A DNA stretch of 64,000 nt from an uncultured Candidatus Melainabacteria bacterium (GTDB taxonomy: Bacteria; Cyanobacteriota; Vampirovibrionia; Gastranaerophilales; Gastranaerophilaceae): NCBI GenBank assembly GCA_934726055.1, contig CAKVCZ010000012.1:1-64000 (forward strand), in the 5' to 3' direction. The notes beneath the pieces were generated by a model. That model was not told the origin of the DNA and made no database searches. It worked only from the letters and a program-made list of their open reading frames with translations. Position numbers and translations under genes: made by a program. Positions 26,421 through 34,896 of this stretch are shown here, in pieces. Position 1 is the stretch's first letter. Each line of letters opens with the position of its first letter.

Positions 26421-27587
26421 GTTTTTCATATAGTTGTAAATAGTTTTTGATGCTTGTTGAATAAAATCTTTACCGAGTGGTGAGTTAAAACTTCTTTTGG
26501 CCATTATAGCAATGATATATTTTCTTCCGTTAGGTAAATATACAATACCTGCATCTCCGAGCATTGTTCCAATATCGCCTGTTTTATGGATTATTGATGC
26601 ACCTTTATCTAAACCTTGTGGAATTAATCTATCGTTTTTAACGTGGCTCATGTAATCAATTATATATTCTCTTGAATTTATGCTTAAAAAGCTTGGATTA
26701 TCAAGATTAAACAACATTGTTGCCATATCATTTGTTGTTGTATAATTTGTTCCTTTTAAATCAGGTAACCAGGTTTGAACGTGTGTTTGTTTTATTCCCC
26801 ATTTTTTTAGTGAAGAATTAACTGCAGTCATAGAACCTAGTTTTGCCATAAGCATATTTGTTGCGGAATTATCCGAATCAATAATCATTGTTCTTGCAAG
26901 TTGATCAACTGTTAATTTTTTGCCTGTTGAACTATATTGAAGATTACCTGAACCTGGTGCTTTATAGTAATTTGTAAGAATCATTTCATCATAAATAGAT
27001 AAAGCATTTGTTTCTATTGATTTAAAAAGATTAATTAATACAGGAATTTTTATGATACTTGCCGCAGGCATTATTTCTGAACCATTAATATCTATATATT
27101 TTCCTGATTCAAAATCCCAAACCGTAATTGCAGGATGCACTGTCGGATATTTTTTCATTAAATCCAACAAATCTTTTTCAAGACTTTTCATTTCAGTCGT
27201 TTTATATAACGGTGTCATTAGAGGTTTTTTTGTATTAGCCTCAGCCATTAATCGTCTATTATTAAATGTCGTATTAGATAAATAATTTCTTGTAGGATAC
27301 AACATATTGTAATAATCAGCTTTTATATTCTCATAATTTTGTTTTCCTGTGAACATTGGAATACAAATATCATGAAAAGTTGCAGGTAAAACAAAATACC
27401 CTATGCAAAATAAAAAACTAAGTGATATAAGTTTTGAAATAAAACTTTGCTTTGGTTTTACTGCAGGTCGTACCGTTTTATTTGGTAAAGCTCTTAGATT
27501 ACTTTTCTTTGGAACATCTACATAAGAATATGCTTGTGGATAGCTATAATCCCTTAAATGTCTTATTTCTCTAGCCAATTGCGGCAT
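26412..27587 (-). CDS. Membrane-anchored class A beta-lactamase-fold serine hydrolase
   Basis: The 391-aa protein has a basic, proline-containing cytoplasmic N-terminus, a membrane helix at about 49-70, and a periplasmic serine beta-lactamase/transpeptidase-like domain. The motifs are Ser177-I-I-Lys180, SDN (238-240) and KTG (335-337). The omega loop reads PDLKG (275-279) where true class A enzymes have PELN with the deacylating Glu166; Asp replaces Glu. Deacylation may be poor, so it may be a penicillin-binding or amidase-like protein rather than a resistance enzyme. The start at 27587 has GGGGGA 7 nt upstream; the frame runs 25 codons further back without one. Cyanobacteria carry similar proteins. 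Confidence 0.85.
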   Translation of the reverse strand: MPQLAREIRHLRDYSYPQAYSYVDVPKKSNLRALPNKTVRPAVKPKQSFISKLISLSFLFCIGYFVLPATFHDICIPMFTGKQNYENIKADYYNMLYPTRNYLSNTTFNNRRLMAEANTKKPLMTPLYKTTEMKSLEKDLLDLMKKYPTVHPAITVWDFESGKYIDINGSEIMPAASIIKIPVLINLFKSIETNALSIYDEMILTNYYKAPGSGNLQYSSTGKKLTVDQLARTMIIDSDNSATNMLMAKLGSMTAVNSSLKKWGIKQTHVQTWLPDLKGTNYTTTNDMATMLFNLDNPSFLSINSREYIIDYMSHVKNDRLIPQGLDKGASIIHKTGDIGTMLGDAGIVYLPNGRKYIIAIMAKRSFNSPLGKDFIQQASKTIYNYMKNLN

Positions 27588-27844
27588 TTCACATCCCCCA
27601 TATAAGTCTGATATAATATAAGTAGATATTACTATTATAATAACATTTTGAAAATCATTCAAATAATGTATTTTTTTTAAGATTTTGAAATTTTTATTAC
27701 AAACTTGTTTTTATATAATTGTTGATGTTATATTAAATTCAATCAAAAAAATGATATAAACGCTTGCTAAATCACCTAAAAGAGTGATTGAAAATTAATA
27801 TATCGGTTTTATTCTATAATAACAGATGCATAAAGGATAAAAAA

Positions 27845-28081
27845 TTGAAAAAGACTGATCTAAAAAAAGCTATTAGAGAAAAAGAAATCCAACTGTTAAA
27901 GTTAGAACAGCATATTGAAAAATCTGAAACCTGTGCTGAAGTGTATAACAAAGTTATTTTAGAAAAAGCTATTTTAAATAAAGAATTGCAAGATTTATCT
28001 AAGAATAAATTTTTAGAACGTGCAAAAAAATTAATTCCGCACAAAAAAACAAACATTTGTGATTATTTTAAATCTAAATAA
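27845..28081 (+). CDS. Small coiled-coil protein, unknown
   Basis: A predicted 78-aa, lysine- and glutamate-rich helical protein. I favour a TTG start at 27845, because AAAGGAT lies 6 nt upstream and a TATAAT box is at 27815-27820; the frame extends 19 codons further back across that box. Heptad-like leucines run from residue 15 to 55. Its last 19 bases overlap the end of the converging UDG gene. No family recognised. Confidence 0.6.
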   Translation: MKKTDLKKAIREKEIQLLKLEQHIEKSETCAEVYNKVILEKAILNKELQDLSKNKFLERAKKLIPHKKTNICDYFKSK

Positions 28082-28656
28082 GTTTTTATAACTTTTAAAT
28101 CATCCTTTGTTTCTTCTATTTGATGTGGTTTTGCGTATTGCATTAAATATGAAGGATGATATATGGTTATTGCCTTATACATATTTGAGTTTATTTCTAT
28201 ATCAAATATTTTGCCTCTAACCTCCCCAATTTTAAAACTTTTCTTATTAGTAATCGCTTTGTATGAAGTTCCTCCGCATAAAACAATTAATTCAGGTTTT
28301 ACTATATCAATTTCTTCAATTAAAAAATGTATGCACGAATTAATTTCTTCATTATCAGGTTTTTTGTTTTTATTTGGATTATCTAGTGGTGTTGGTCTGC
28401 ATTTTACAACGTTTGTGATATAAAGGTCATTTTCTCTGTCAATGCCAACTTCTTCAAGGTAAGATGTTAAATTCTTTCCGGCTGCACCAACAAAAGGTTT
28501 TAGCTCTTTAACTTCATCTCTGCCGGGGGCTTCTCCAATAAACATAACTTTTGCATTACAATTTCCGCAGGAAAATACCTGTTTTTGTTTGCAAATAGCA
28601 CATTTTGAGCAAGTTAAAAGTTTGTCTTTTAGTTTATTCAACGATGTCTGTTTCAT
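28063..28656 (-). CDS. udg: Family 4 uracil-DNA glycosylase
   Basis: The 197-aa protein removes uracil from DNA. Four cysteines (Cys16, Cys19, Cys86, Cys108) fit the [4Fe-4S] cluster of family 4. GEAPGRDE (41-48) is the catalytic/water-activating motif A and HPSYLM the second active-site motif. The size is typical (190-220). It overlaps the end of the upstream symporter gene by 23 nt, so the two are translated from one message. Its 3' end overlaps a small convergent gene. Confidence 0.93.
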   Translation of the reverse strand: MKQTSLNKLKDKLLTCSKCAICKQKQVFSCGNCNAKVMFIGEAPGRDEVKELKPFVGAAGKNLTSYLEEVGIDRENDLYITNVVKCRPTPLDNPNKNKKPDNEEINSCIHFLIEEIDIVKPELIVLCGGTSYKAITNKKSFKIGEVRGKIFDIEINSNMYKAITIYHPSYLMQYAKPHQIEETKDDLKVIKTYLDLK

Positions 28657-30130
28657 CTGTTGCTCCTACAATGTTATCAACTTTAAATAATCCGACATTA
28701 TATTTCTTGCAGTATCTTTTAACTTCTTTTACAACTACGTTAGATAAAATAAATAGAGCAAACAAATTTGGAACAGCCATAAACAAGGTTACGGCATCAG
28801 ATAGATTAATTATACTCTTAAAGTTCATTGCAGAACCAACTACAATACAGATACAGTATAAAATTTGGAAGAATCTTGTTTTAATTTTTGAATTTCCGAA
28901 TAAGAATTGCCATCCCTGTAATCCGTAATATGAGCCGCAAAGCATAGTACCCATTACAAAGCAGCTTGCCATAATTGTTAATAGAATTGGAAAGAAATTA
29001 AATGCTGTGGCAAAGGCTTTTGAAGTTAATTCAATGCCTGCAATTCCTGTTACATGAAGATATTCTCCAGATACGACAATAACAAATGCTGTTGCGACAC
29101 CAACAATACAAGTATCAACAAAAGGTTGTAACATGCCGATAAAGGCTTGAACAACAGGTTTATTTGTTTTTACTGCAGAAAAAGCTGTTGGAGCAGTACC
29201 AAGTCCTGCTTCATTAGCAAACATTGCACGCCTGAATCCCCAAAGTGCACAAGCAAAAACTCCTCCTGCCATTGCTCTTGGGTGGAATGCTTCTGTTATT
29301 ATAACTCTTATTGTATGAGGAATATTGTGAATATTAATTATTGAAATAATAAGGATACTAATAAGATACAAAACACACATTAAGGGTGTTACTTTTGCAG
29401 TAAAGCTTCCGATAGATTTAATTCCGCCAATAATCGTAATCCAAGTGATTATAGCAACTACAAGTCCTAAAATCCAAGCGTTATGGTAAAATATGCTATT
29501 ATTAGCTCCTGTAACTTCTATGATTTGTGTTGTCATAGCATTTATTTGAAATAAATTCCAGCCGCCAATTACGGCAAGAACACTGCATAGAGCATAGATT
29601 TTGCCTAAATGGGGTGCAATTTTACTGAGTATAGGTCCTTTTAGTCCTTTAGATATATAATACATCGGTCCACCTGAAACGGTTTTATCATCATTAATTT
29701 CCCTAAGTTTAACCCCGAGTAGAACTTCGGAAAATTTTAAAGCCATAGAAAATAGACCTGCAATAATCATCCAAAATATTACGCCTGGGCCGCCAACAGA
29801 AACAGCTGCGGCAGAACCTGCAACATTACCTATTCCTGCTGAGGAAGAAATTGTTGCTGTTAAAGCTTGAAAAGATGAAACTTCTCCGTATTTTTTGCGT
29901 TTAATTAAATCTCTATGTCTGAATTTATGAAAGATTAATTTTATAGCGTGTTTAAACCCCCAAAAACCTATAAATCTTAATCGGAGAGTAAAATAAATAG
30001 CCGAAAACATTAGCAGAGCTATTAATAATTGAACATCAACCCCATGTATATTAATAGAATAGAATATTATAGATGAAATTTTATCGGCTATTGGTGATAA
30101 AAAGCTATCGATTGCTGCATCTAAGTTCAT
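28634..30130 (-). CDS. Alanine/glycine:cation symporter family protein
   Basis: The 498-aa protein is a polytopic transporter of the AGCS (sodium:alanine) family, with about ten membrane helices. Family hallmarks are SSSAGIGNVAGSAAAVSVGGPG near residue 80-100 (split here by reading) and the FANEAGLGTAPTA motif. It imports alanine or glycine with Na+. The start at 30130 is used because the six codons upstream include the -10 box (TATCAT, 6 nt before the ATG); no Shine-Dalgarno is seen. It is the first gene of a two-gene unit with udg. Confidence 0.92.
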   Translation of the reverse strand: MNLDAAIDSFLSPIADKISSIIFYSINIHGVDVQLLIALLMFSAIYFTLRLRFIGFWGFKHAIKLIFHKFRHRDLIKRKKYGEVSSFQALTATISSSAGIGNVAGSAAAVSVGGPGVIFWMIIAGLFSMALKFSEVLLGVKLREINDDKTVSGGPMYYISKGLKGPILSKIAPHLGKIYALCSVLAVIGGWNLFQINAMTTQIIEVTGANNSIFYHNAWILGLVVAIITWITIIGGIKSIGSFTAKVTPLMCVLYLISILIISIINIHNIPHTIRVIITEAFHPRAMAGGVFACALWGFRRAMFANEAGLGTAPTAFSAVKTNKPVVQAFIGMLQPFVDTCIVGVATAFVIVVSGEYLHVTGIAGIELTSKAFATAFNFFPILLTIMASCFVMGTMLCGSYYGLQGWQFLFGNSKIKTRFFQILYCICIVVGSAMNFKSIINLSDAVTLFMAVPNLFALFILSNVVVKEVKRYCKKYNVGLFKVDNIVGATDETDIVE

Positions 30131-30136
30131 AACACA

Positions 30137-30142
30137 ATGATA
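30137..30142 (-). promoter_or_regulatory. -10 box with leaderless geometry
   Basis: TATCAT on the minus strand ends 6 nt before the symporter ATG. Confidence 0.45.
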
Positions 30143-30239
30143 GTACAAAAAAGTTTATTTTATAACAAAGAGTTACAAAAATTTAACGTAATTGAAAAGA
30201 AAAAATTTTTATGCTAGTATGAATAGGAACTTAATACAT

Positions 30240-30328
30240 GGAGAAATGGCCGAGTGGCTGAAGGCGGCACCCTGCTAAGGTGTTATATGGAGCAATCTGT
30301 ATCCAGGGTTCGAATCCCTGTTTCTCCG
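30240..30328 (+). tRNA. tRNA-Ser (GCT)
   Basis: Acceptor GGAGAAA pairs with TTTCTCC, the anticodon loop is CTGCTAA (anticodon GCT), a long variable arm follows and the T arm is CAGGGTTCGAATCCCTG. The discriminator is G. The 3' CCA is not encoded (GGA follows). Confidence 0.95.
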
Positions 30329-30334
30329 GATTTT

Positions 30335-30364
30335 AAAAAGCTACATATATATGTAGCTTTTTTA
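30335..30364 (+). terminator. Terminator of tRNA-Ser
   Basis: AAAAAGCTACAT/ATGTAGCTTTTT, 12-bp stem with a 4-nt loop and T-rich end. Confidence 0.85.
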
Positions 30365-30525
30365 GTGCGTAAAATTTTTTACAAAATATTATTTATGAAA
30401 GATGAGATTTAAAGATTGTCTGCATTATAAATGCACTCTACTAATATTCTATTTACATTAATTTGATTTTGATGTTGAATAATGTTATTGAATAATTGTT
30501 ATTGTTAAGAATAGGATAAATTAAT

Positions 30526-31749
30526 ATGGTACAAAAAATTATAGGATTAGTTGGAATATTTGTTTTCCTTTTGGTTGCATATATTTTTAGCAGCAACAAA
30601 AAAGCTATTAACATTAAAACAATTGTAATTGCTCTTTTCTTTGAATTAATTACAGCAATGGCAATTTTTTTGTTACCTAAAAGCAGAGAAGTGTTATTAG
30701 CATTTAGTAATTTCTTTACTAAAATTATTGAAGCTGCGAGAGAAGGTATTGTATTTGTTTTTGGTTCTTTAGGTGCTGCAAATTCCGAGCAGGGATTTAT
30801 TTTAATATTTCAAAGCTTAACATTTATAATAATTTTTTCTGCACTTTGCAGTTTATTATATTATTTGAGAGTTTTGCCGTTTATTATTGTAACAATAGCC
30901 AAATTTGTAAAAAAATTCTTTGGGATAAGTGCTGTTGAGGCAATATGCTCTGCAAGCAATATATTTGTAGGTATAGAATCTTTTACCAGCATTCGACCAT
31001 ATTTTCGTTCAATGACAAAGTCGCAATTATTTTTAATTTTTACCGTTTTTATGTCAACAATAGCTTCTTCAATGTTGGCATTATACGTATCGCTTCTTAG
31101 CGATAAAATTCCAACAATCGCAGGTCATTTGGTTGGTGCAACAGTTTTATCCATTCCGGCGGCAATTATGATAGCCAAAATTATGGAACCTGAAACAGAA
31201 GCACCTGAAATAAATGAAATAAAAATGGAAATTCCCGATAGTGCAAAAACTTTTACAGGAAGTATCGTTAATGGAGCAACAGACGGTGGTAAAATGGTTC
31301 TGGGAATTACGGTATTGCTTGTTGCCGTAATTGGAATATTAGGTATAATAAACTTGTGTTTAAGTTATTTTACGGATATTACAATAGGTCAATTTTTGGG
31401 ATTTTTGTTTAAGCCAGTTGCCCTTTTGATGGGAATAAATCCGCAAGATGCAGCATTTGTGGGAGAACTGCTGGGTACAAGGTTAATTATGACAGAGGTT
31501 CCATCTTATGTAGCCCTAAGTCAGGCTATGAATGCCGGTAATATTTCTGCACATAGTGCAATGGTTGCTTCTTATGCATTATGTGGCTTTACAAGTATTG
31601 AATCTTTAAGTATAGCAATTGGAGGAGCGGTTTCTTTAGTCCCTGAAAGAACTGAATTAATAACATCAATTTGTTATAAAAGTTTGCTTGCAGCGACAAT
31701 TACAACACTAATTACGGGAACTGTTGCAGGATTATTTTATATTAGTTAG
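30526..31749 (+). CDS. nupC: NupC-family concentrative nucleoside transporter
   Basis: The 407-aa protein has about ten membrane helices. The conserved CNT core is present: GISAVEAICSASNIFVGIES, with the later segment GELLGTRLIMTEVPSYV and the SHSAMVASYALCGF-like helix (AHSAMVASYALCGF). It imports nucleosides with protons or sodium. Length matches the prokaryotic type. It appears monocistronic and converges with a small exported protein. Confidence 0.93.
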   Translation: MVQKIIGLVGIFVFLLVAYIFSSNKKAINIKTIVIALFFELITAMAIFLLPKSREVLLAFSNFFTKIIEAAREGIVFVFGSLGAANSEQGFILIFQSLTFIIIFSALCSLLYYLRVLPFIIVTIAKFVKKFFGISAVEAICSASNIFVGIESFTSIRPYFRSMTKSQLFLIFTVFMSTIASSMLALYVSLLSDKIPTIAGHLVGATVLSIPAAIMIAKIMEPETEAPEINEIKMEIPDSAKTFTGSIVNGATDGGKMVLGITVLLVAVIGILGIINLCLSYFTDITIGQFLGFLFKPVALLMGINPQDAAFVGELLGTRLIMTEVPSYVALSQAMNAGNISAHSAMVASYALCGFTSIESLSIAIGGAVSLVPERTELITSICYKSLLAATITTLITGTVAGLFYIS

Positions 31750-31760
31750 TTATAGAAATC

Positions 31761-32198
31761 TTAATATGGATAGCAGTCGTCTTTGATGTTTAGAATTTCA
31801 GGCGTTATATATTCAACATCAAAATTGTGTAGGCTTGCAAGTTTTTTTACTCTCTTAAAATAAACCATTTCTTTTTCAGGGTCTTCTAATATCAGCACTA
31901 CTTTTCCTTTTTTGCCTGTCATATATTGATAATGCAGTGCCTGTCCTATGCTTTCAGCCCATTTGTTTGCAAAGTCGAATTCTACCGCATGTGTTGATGT
32001 AAGGCAGTCTACTCTTGTATAATCTTTGTTTTGATATTCTTCAATTCCTTTATGTGTCGAACACCATGCATGTTGATACGAATGTTCAGGATGCTTATGT
32101 TTTACATATTTAAACCCACTTGAAGTATAACCGTATTCAAAGGCTGATACAGGTTGCATAAATATTAACGATATGAAAATTAAAAAAAGTTTTATCAT
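31761..32198 (-). CDS. Exported small protein, possibly endonuclease-like fold
   Basis: The 145-aa protein has a signal peptide (MIKLFLIFISLIFMQPVSA). The mature part has cysteines that may form disulfides (CSTH near 46, DCLTS near 64, DDC near the end). The segment TSTHAVEFDFANKWAESIGQ followed by GKVVLILEDP resembles a nuclease-like beta-alpha-beta core in which E and D could bind metal. I cannot confirm activity. It converges with nupC, 11 bp apart, and is divergent from the HAD-TPP operon. Confidence 0.7.
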   Translation of the reverse strand: MIKLFLIFISLIFMQPVSAFEYGYTSSGFKYVKHKHPEHSYQHAWCSTHKGIEEYQNKDYTRVDCLTSTHAVEFDFANKWAESIGQALHYQYMTGKKGKVVLILEDPEKEMVYFKRVKKLASLHNFDVEYITPEILNIKDDCYPY

Positions 32199-32248
32199 AA
32201 TAGTTTATCTGTTGTTAAAAAATATTTATAGCAAAAGATCGTTTATAT

Positions 32249-32281
32249 AAATTACCCAACTGTGGGTAATTTTGTTATAAT
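32249..32281. promoter_or_regulatory. 10-bp palindrome next to a TATAAT box
   Basis: AAATTACCCA (32249-32258), a 4-nt loop and TGGGTAATTT (32263-32272), immediately followed by TATAAT (32276-32281). In the space between two divergent genes, it looks like an operator overlapping a promoter, although it could be a weak terminator. Confidence 0.5.
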
Positions 32282-32398
32282 TTAGTGCGTTCTAACTTGT
32301 ATTTTACTCTTTACTGTGATATAGTCATGGTGTTTAATCTGCTTGTATTGCAGTATAAAATGTTTAGTATTTAATAACTAAAATAGATTGGTTTGAGT

Positions 32399-33055
32399 AT
32401 GTTTAAAAATTATATATTTGATTTAGACGGAACAATTATTAATTCATCAAATGAAGTTTTGTTGTGTATGGAACGAGCTTTTGATAAAGCAAATTATGTC
32501 ATTGATAAATCTATGTTAACTCCAAATGTAATTGGACCTCCAATAAAACAAATTATTCAAACAATTGCTCCGGATTTATCTGATGAAAATAAAATTAATG
32601 AAATTATCGCAAATTTCAGAAGTTTCTACGATAATGATGAAAAAGATATTTCAGAAATTTATGAAGGTATATACGAAGTATTAGCGAATTTGAAATCTCA
32701 GGGTTGTAAGTTATTTATAGCTACTTTTAAACCTGAAAAGCCTACATTGCGTATAATTGAGCAATTTAATCTTAAATATTTTGAAGATGTTTATACGATT
32801 GACAAGTTTAAAACACATATAACTAAGGAAGAGATGATTAGTCAGATTATAGAAAAATATAATTTGGATAAATCTCAAACTGTTATGATTGGCGATGCAA
32901 AAACCGATATGACAGCTGCAAAGGCTGCGGGTGTAATGGCAGTTGGTGCTCTTTGGGGTTACGGAGATGATAAACAACCATTAATAGATAATGCAGATAT
33001 TACAATTAAGGAAATAAAAGAATTATGTCAAAAATTAAATTGTCAGACTACATAG
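32399..33055 (+). CDS. HAD-superfamily phosphatase (phosphoglycolate phosphatase-like)
   Basis: The 218-aa protein has HAD motif I DLDGTIINS (residues 7-15), a helical cap, motif II in FIATFKPE, and motif III/IV GDAKTDMTAAKAAG with WGYG afterwards. Gph and PpaX are the closest-looking families. No Shine-Dalgarno; the ATG at 32399 was preferred to a TTG two codons upstream. Its last 31 bases overlap the TPP-enzyme gene, so the two are coupled. The substrate is unknown; the neighbour suggests a sugar-phosphate in surface glycan synthesis. Confidence 0.85.
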   Translation: MFKNYIFDLDGTIINSSNEVLLCMERAFDKANYVIDKSMLTPNVIGPPIKQIIQTIAPDLSDENKINEIIANFRSFYDNDEKDISEIYEGIYEVLANLKSQGCKLFIATFKPEKPTLRIIEQFNLKYFEDVYTIDKFKTHITKEEMISQIIEKYNLDKSQTVMIGDAKTDMTAAKAAGVMAVGALWGYGDDKQPLIDNADITIKEIKELCQKLNCQTT

Positions 33056-34803
33056 CAAAAAGATTAAAAGAACATGGTGTAGAACGTTTCTTTATGGTAT
33101 CAGGTGGCGGAGCTATGCATTTGAATGATAGCTTAGGACATGCAATTTCTTACACTGCAAACCACCATGAGCAAGCTTGTTCAATTGCGGCAGAAGGTTA
33201 TGCAAGGGTAAATCAGAAGCTTGCTGTTGTAAATGTTACAACTGGTCCCGGCGGATTAAATTGTTTAAATGGTGTTTTTGGTCAATGGACAGATAGTGTT
33301 CCTGTTCTTTATATATCAGGTCAAGTAAAACGCAGAACAATGTTGACTTCTTTTCCTGAAGCAAATCTAAGACAACTTGGTGATCAGGAAGTTGATATAG
33401 TTTCTATTGTTAAACCGTTGACAAAGTATTCTGTTACTGTTGAAGATCCTATGGAAATAAAATACCACATAGATAGAGCAATTTATGAGGCTACAACAGG
33501 TAGATTCGGCCCTGTTTGGATAAATGTTCCTATTGATGTTCAAGCTTCTATCATAGAAGAAGATGACTTAAAAGAATTTATTAAACCTGAAAAGGCAAAA
33601 TATGATTTAAAAATTGAAAAGTTTATTGAAAAACTTCAAAATGCAAAACGTCCGCTAATAATTGCAGGACATGGTATAAGATTATCCAATCAGATTAGTA
33701 ATTTTAAAACATTATTGGATAATTTAAAAATTCCTGTTGTTACAACATTTAACGGAATGGATTTATTAGATTATGAAAATCCATATTATGTTGGAAGAAT
33801 TGGTACAATCGGACAAAGAGCAGGCAATTTTTCACTTCAAAATGCAGATTTGTTAATATGTTTAGGTACTCGTAATAATATCCGTCAAGTAAGCTATAAT
33901 TGGGAAAATTTTGGTAAAAATGCTTATAAAATTATGGTAGATATTGATGAAACAGAATTAGAAAAACCTCTTGTTGTGCCTGATTTAAAAATTAATGCAG
34001 ATTTAAAAGATTTTATTGAAATTTTAAATAATGCAAATATTAAAACTCAAATTGAATGGAGTGATTGGTTAGATTTTTGCAAGAATCTTAAAACAAAGTA
34101 TTCATACGAAAATCACCCGGAACAAGAACAGGGTGAAAGGGAGATTAATCCGTACTATCTTACTTATACGTTAAGCAAATGTATGGGTGAAAATGATATT
34201 TTTGTTATGACAAATGGGTCTGCCTGTGTCTGCCCATTCCAAAATGCAATTGTAAAAAAAGGTCAAAGATTTATCTTAAATTCAGGAAATGCATCAATGG
34301 GCTATGGGCTACCTGCAGCAATTGGTGCTTGTTATGATGCAAACGACAGAAATGTTGTTTGTCTTGAAGGCGATGGCTCTATCATGATGAATATACAAGA
34401 ATTACAAACAATTGTTCACAACAAATTGCCATTAAAATTGTTTGTAATAAACAATAGCGGTTATTCGTCAATAAGACAGACTCAGCGTAATTTCTTTGAC
34501 GGCAGAATGACAGGCTGTGGTGAAGACAGTGGTGTTAGTGTTCCTGATTTTGTAAAAGTAGGACAAGCTTTTGGTTTAAAAACAAAACGCATTGAAAATC
34601 CAAAAACGCTTGAGGAAGAAATTAAAGAAGTTTTAAATTCAAATGAGGCTGTTCTTTGTGAAGTTATGACTGAAAAAGAATATGCGTTTTTGCCAAAACT
34701 TTCTTCTAAAAAGCTTCCTGACGGTACAATGGTTTCACCAACATTGGAAGATATGTTCCCATTTTTGGATAGAGAGGAATTTAATAAAAATGTTATTGCT
34801 TAA
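33025..34803 (+). CDS. Thiamine-diphosphate-dependent enzyme, acetolactate synthase-like
   Basis: The 592-aa protein has all three domains of the IlvB/pyruvate oxidase group. Glu49 (NHHEQACS) activates the cofactor; the TPP/Mg motif GDGSIMMN...NNSG is near residues 449-480. The segment MVSGGGAMHLNDSLG and the CVCPFQNA segment belong to a subgroup often found in polysaccharide loci rather than to branched-chain AHAS; the FAD-binding hallmarks and a small subunit gene are missing. It follows a HAD phosphatase with a 31-nt overlap, and an acyltransferase lies downstream. AAGGAA precedes the ATG. The exact reaction cannot be told from sequence. Confidence 0.85.
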   Translation: MSKIKLSDYIAKRLKEHGVERFFMVSGGGAMHLNDSLGHAISYTANHHEQACSIAAEGYARVNQKLAVVNVTTGPGGLNCLNGVFGQWTDSVPVLYISGQVKRRTMLTSFPEANLRQLGDQEVDIVSIVKPLTKYSVTVEDPMEIKYHIDRAIYEATTGRFGPVWINVPIDVQASIIEEDDLKEFIKPEKAKYDLKIEKFIEKLQNAKRPLIIAGHGIRLSNQISNFKTLLDNLKIPVVTTFNGMDLLDYENPYYVGRIGTIGQRAGNFSLQNADLLICLGTRNNIRQVSYNWENFGKNAYKIMVDIDETELEKPLVVPDLKINADLKDFIEILNNANIKTQIEWSDWLDFCKNLKTKYSYENHPEQEQGEREINPYYLTYTLSKCMGENDIFVMTNGSACVCPFQNAIVKKGQRFILNSGNASMGYGLPAAIGACYDANDRNVVCLEGDGSIMMNIQELQTIVHNKLPLKLFVINNSGYSSIRQTQRNFFDGRMTGCGEDSGVSVPDFVKVGQAFGLKTKRIENPKTLEEEIKEVLNSNEAVLCEVMTEKEYAFLPKLSSKKLPDGTMVSPTLEDMFPFLDREEFNKNVIA

Positions 34804-34840
34804 TGTTAATTAAGTGTAATTCTTATTTATAAAGAATATT

Positions 34841-34872
34841 AAACTATGTTTATGTTCTCATAGACATAGTTT
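34841..34872 (+). terminator. Hairpin after the TPP-enzyme gene
   Basis: A 14-bp stem (34841-34854 with 34859-34872; one T-G pair) and a TTCT loop. The T-run after it is weak, so it may attenuate rather than end transcription into the acyltransferase. Confidence 0.6.
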
Positions 34873-34896
34873 AATAGGTTTTAAGGGGTATATTTA

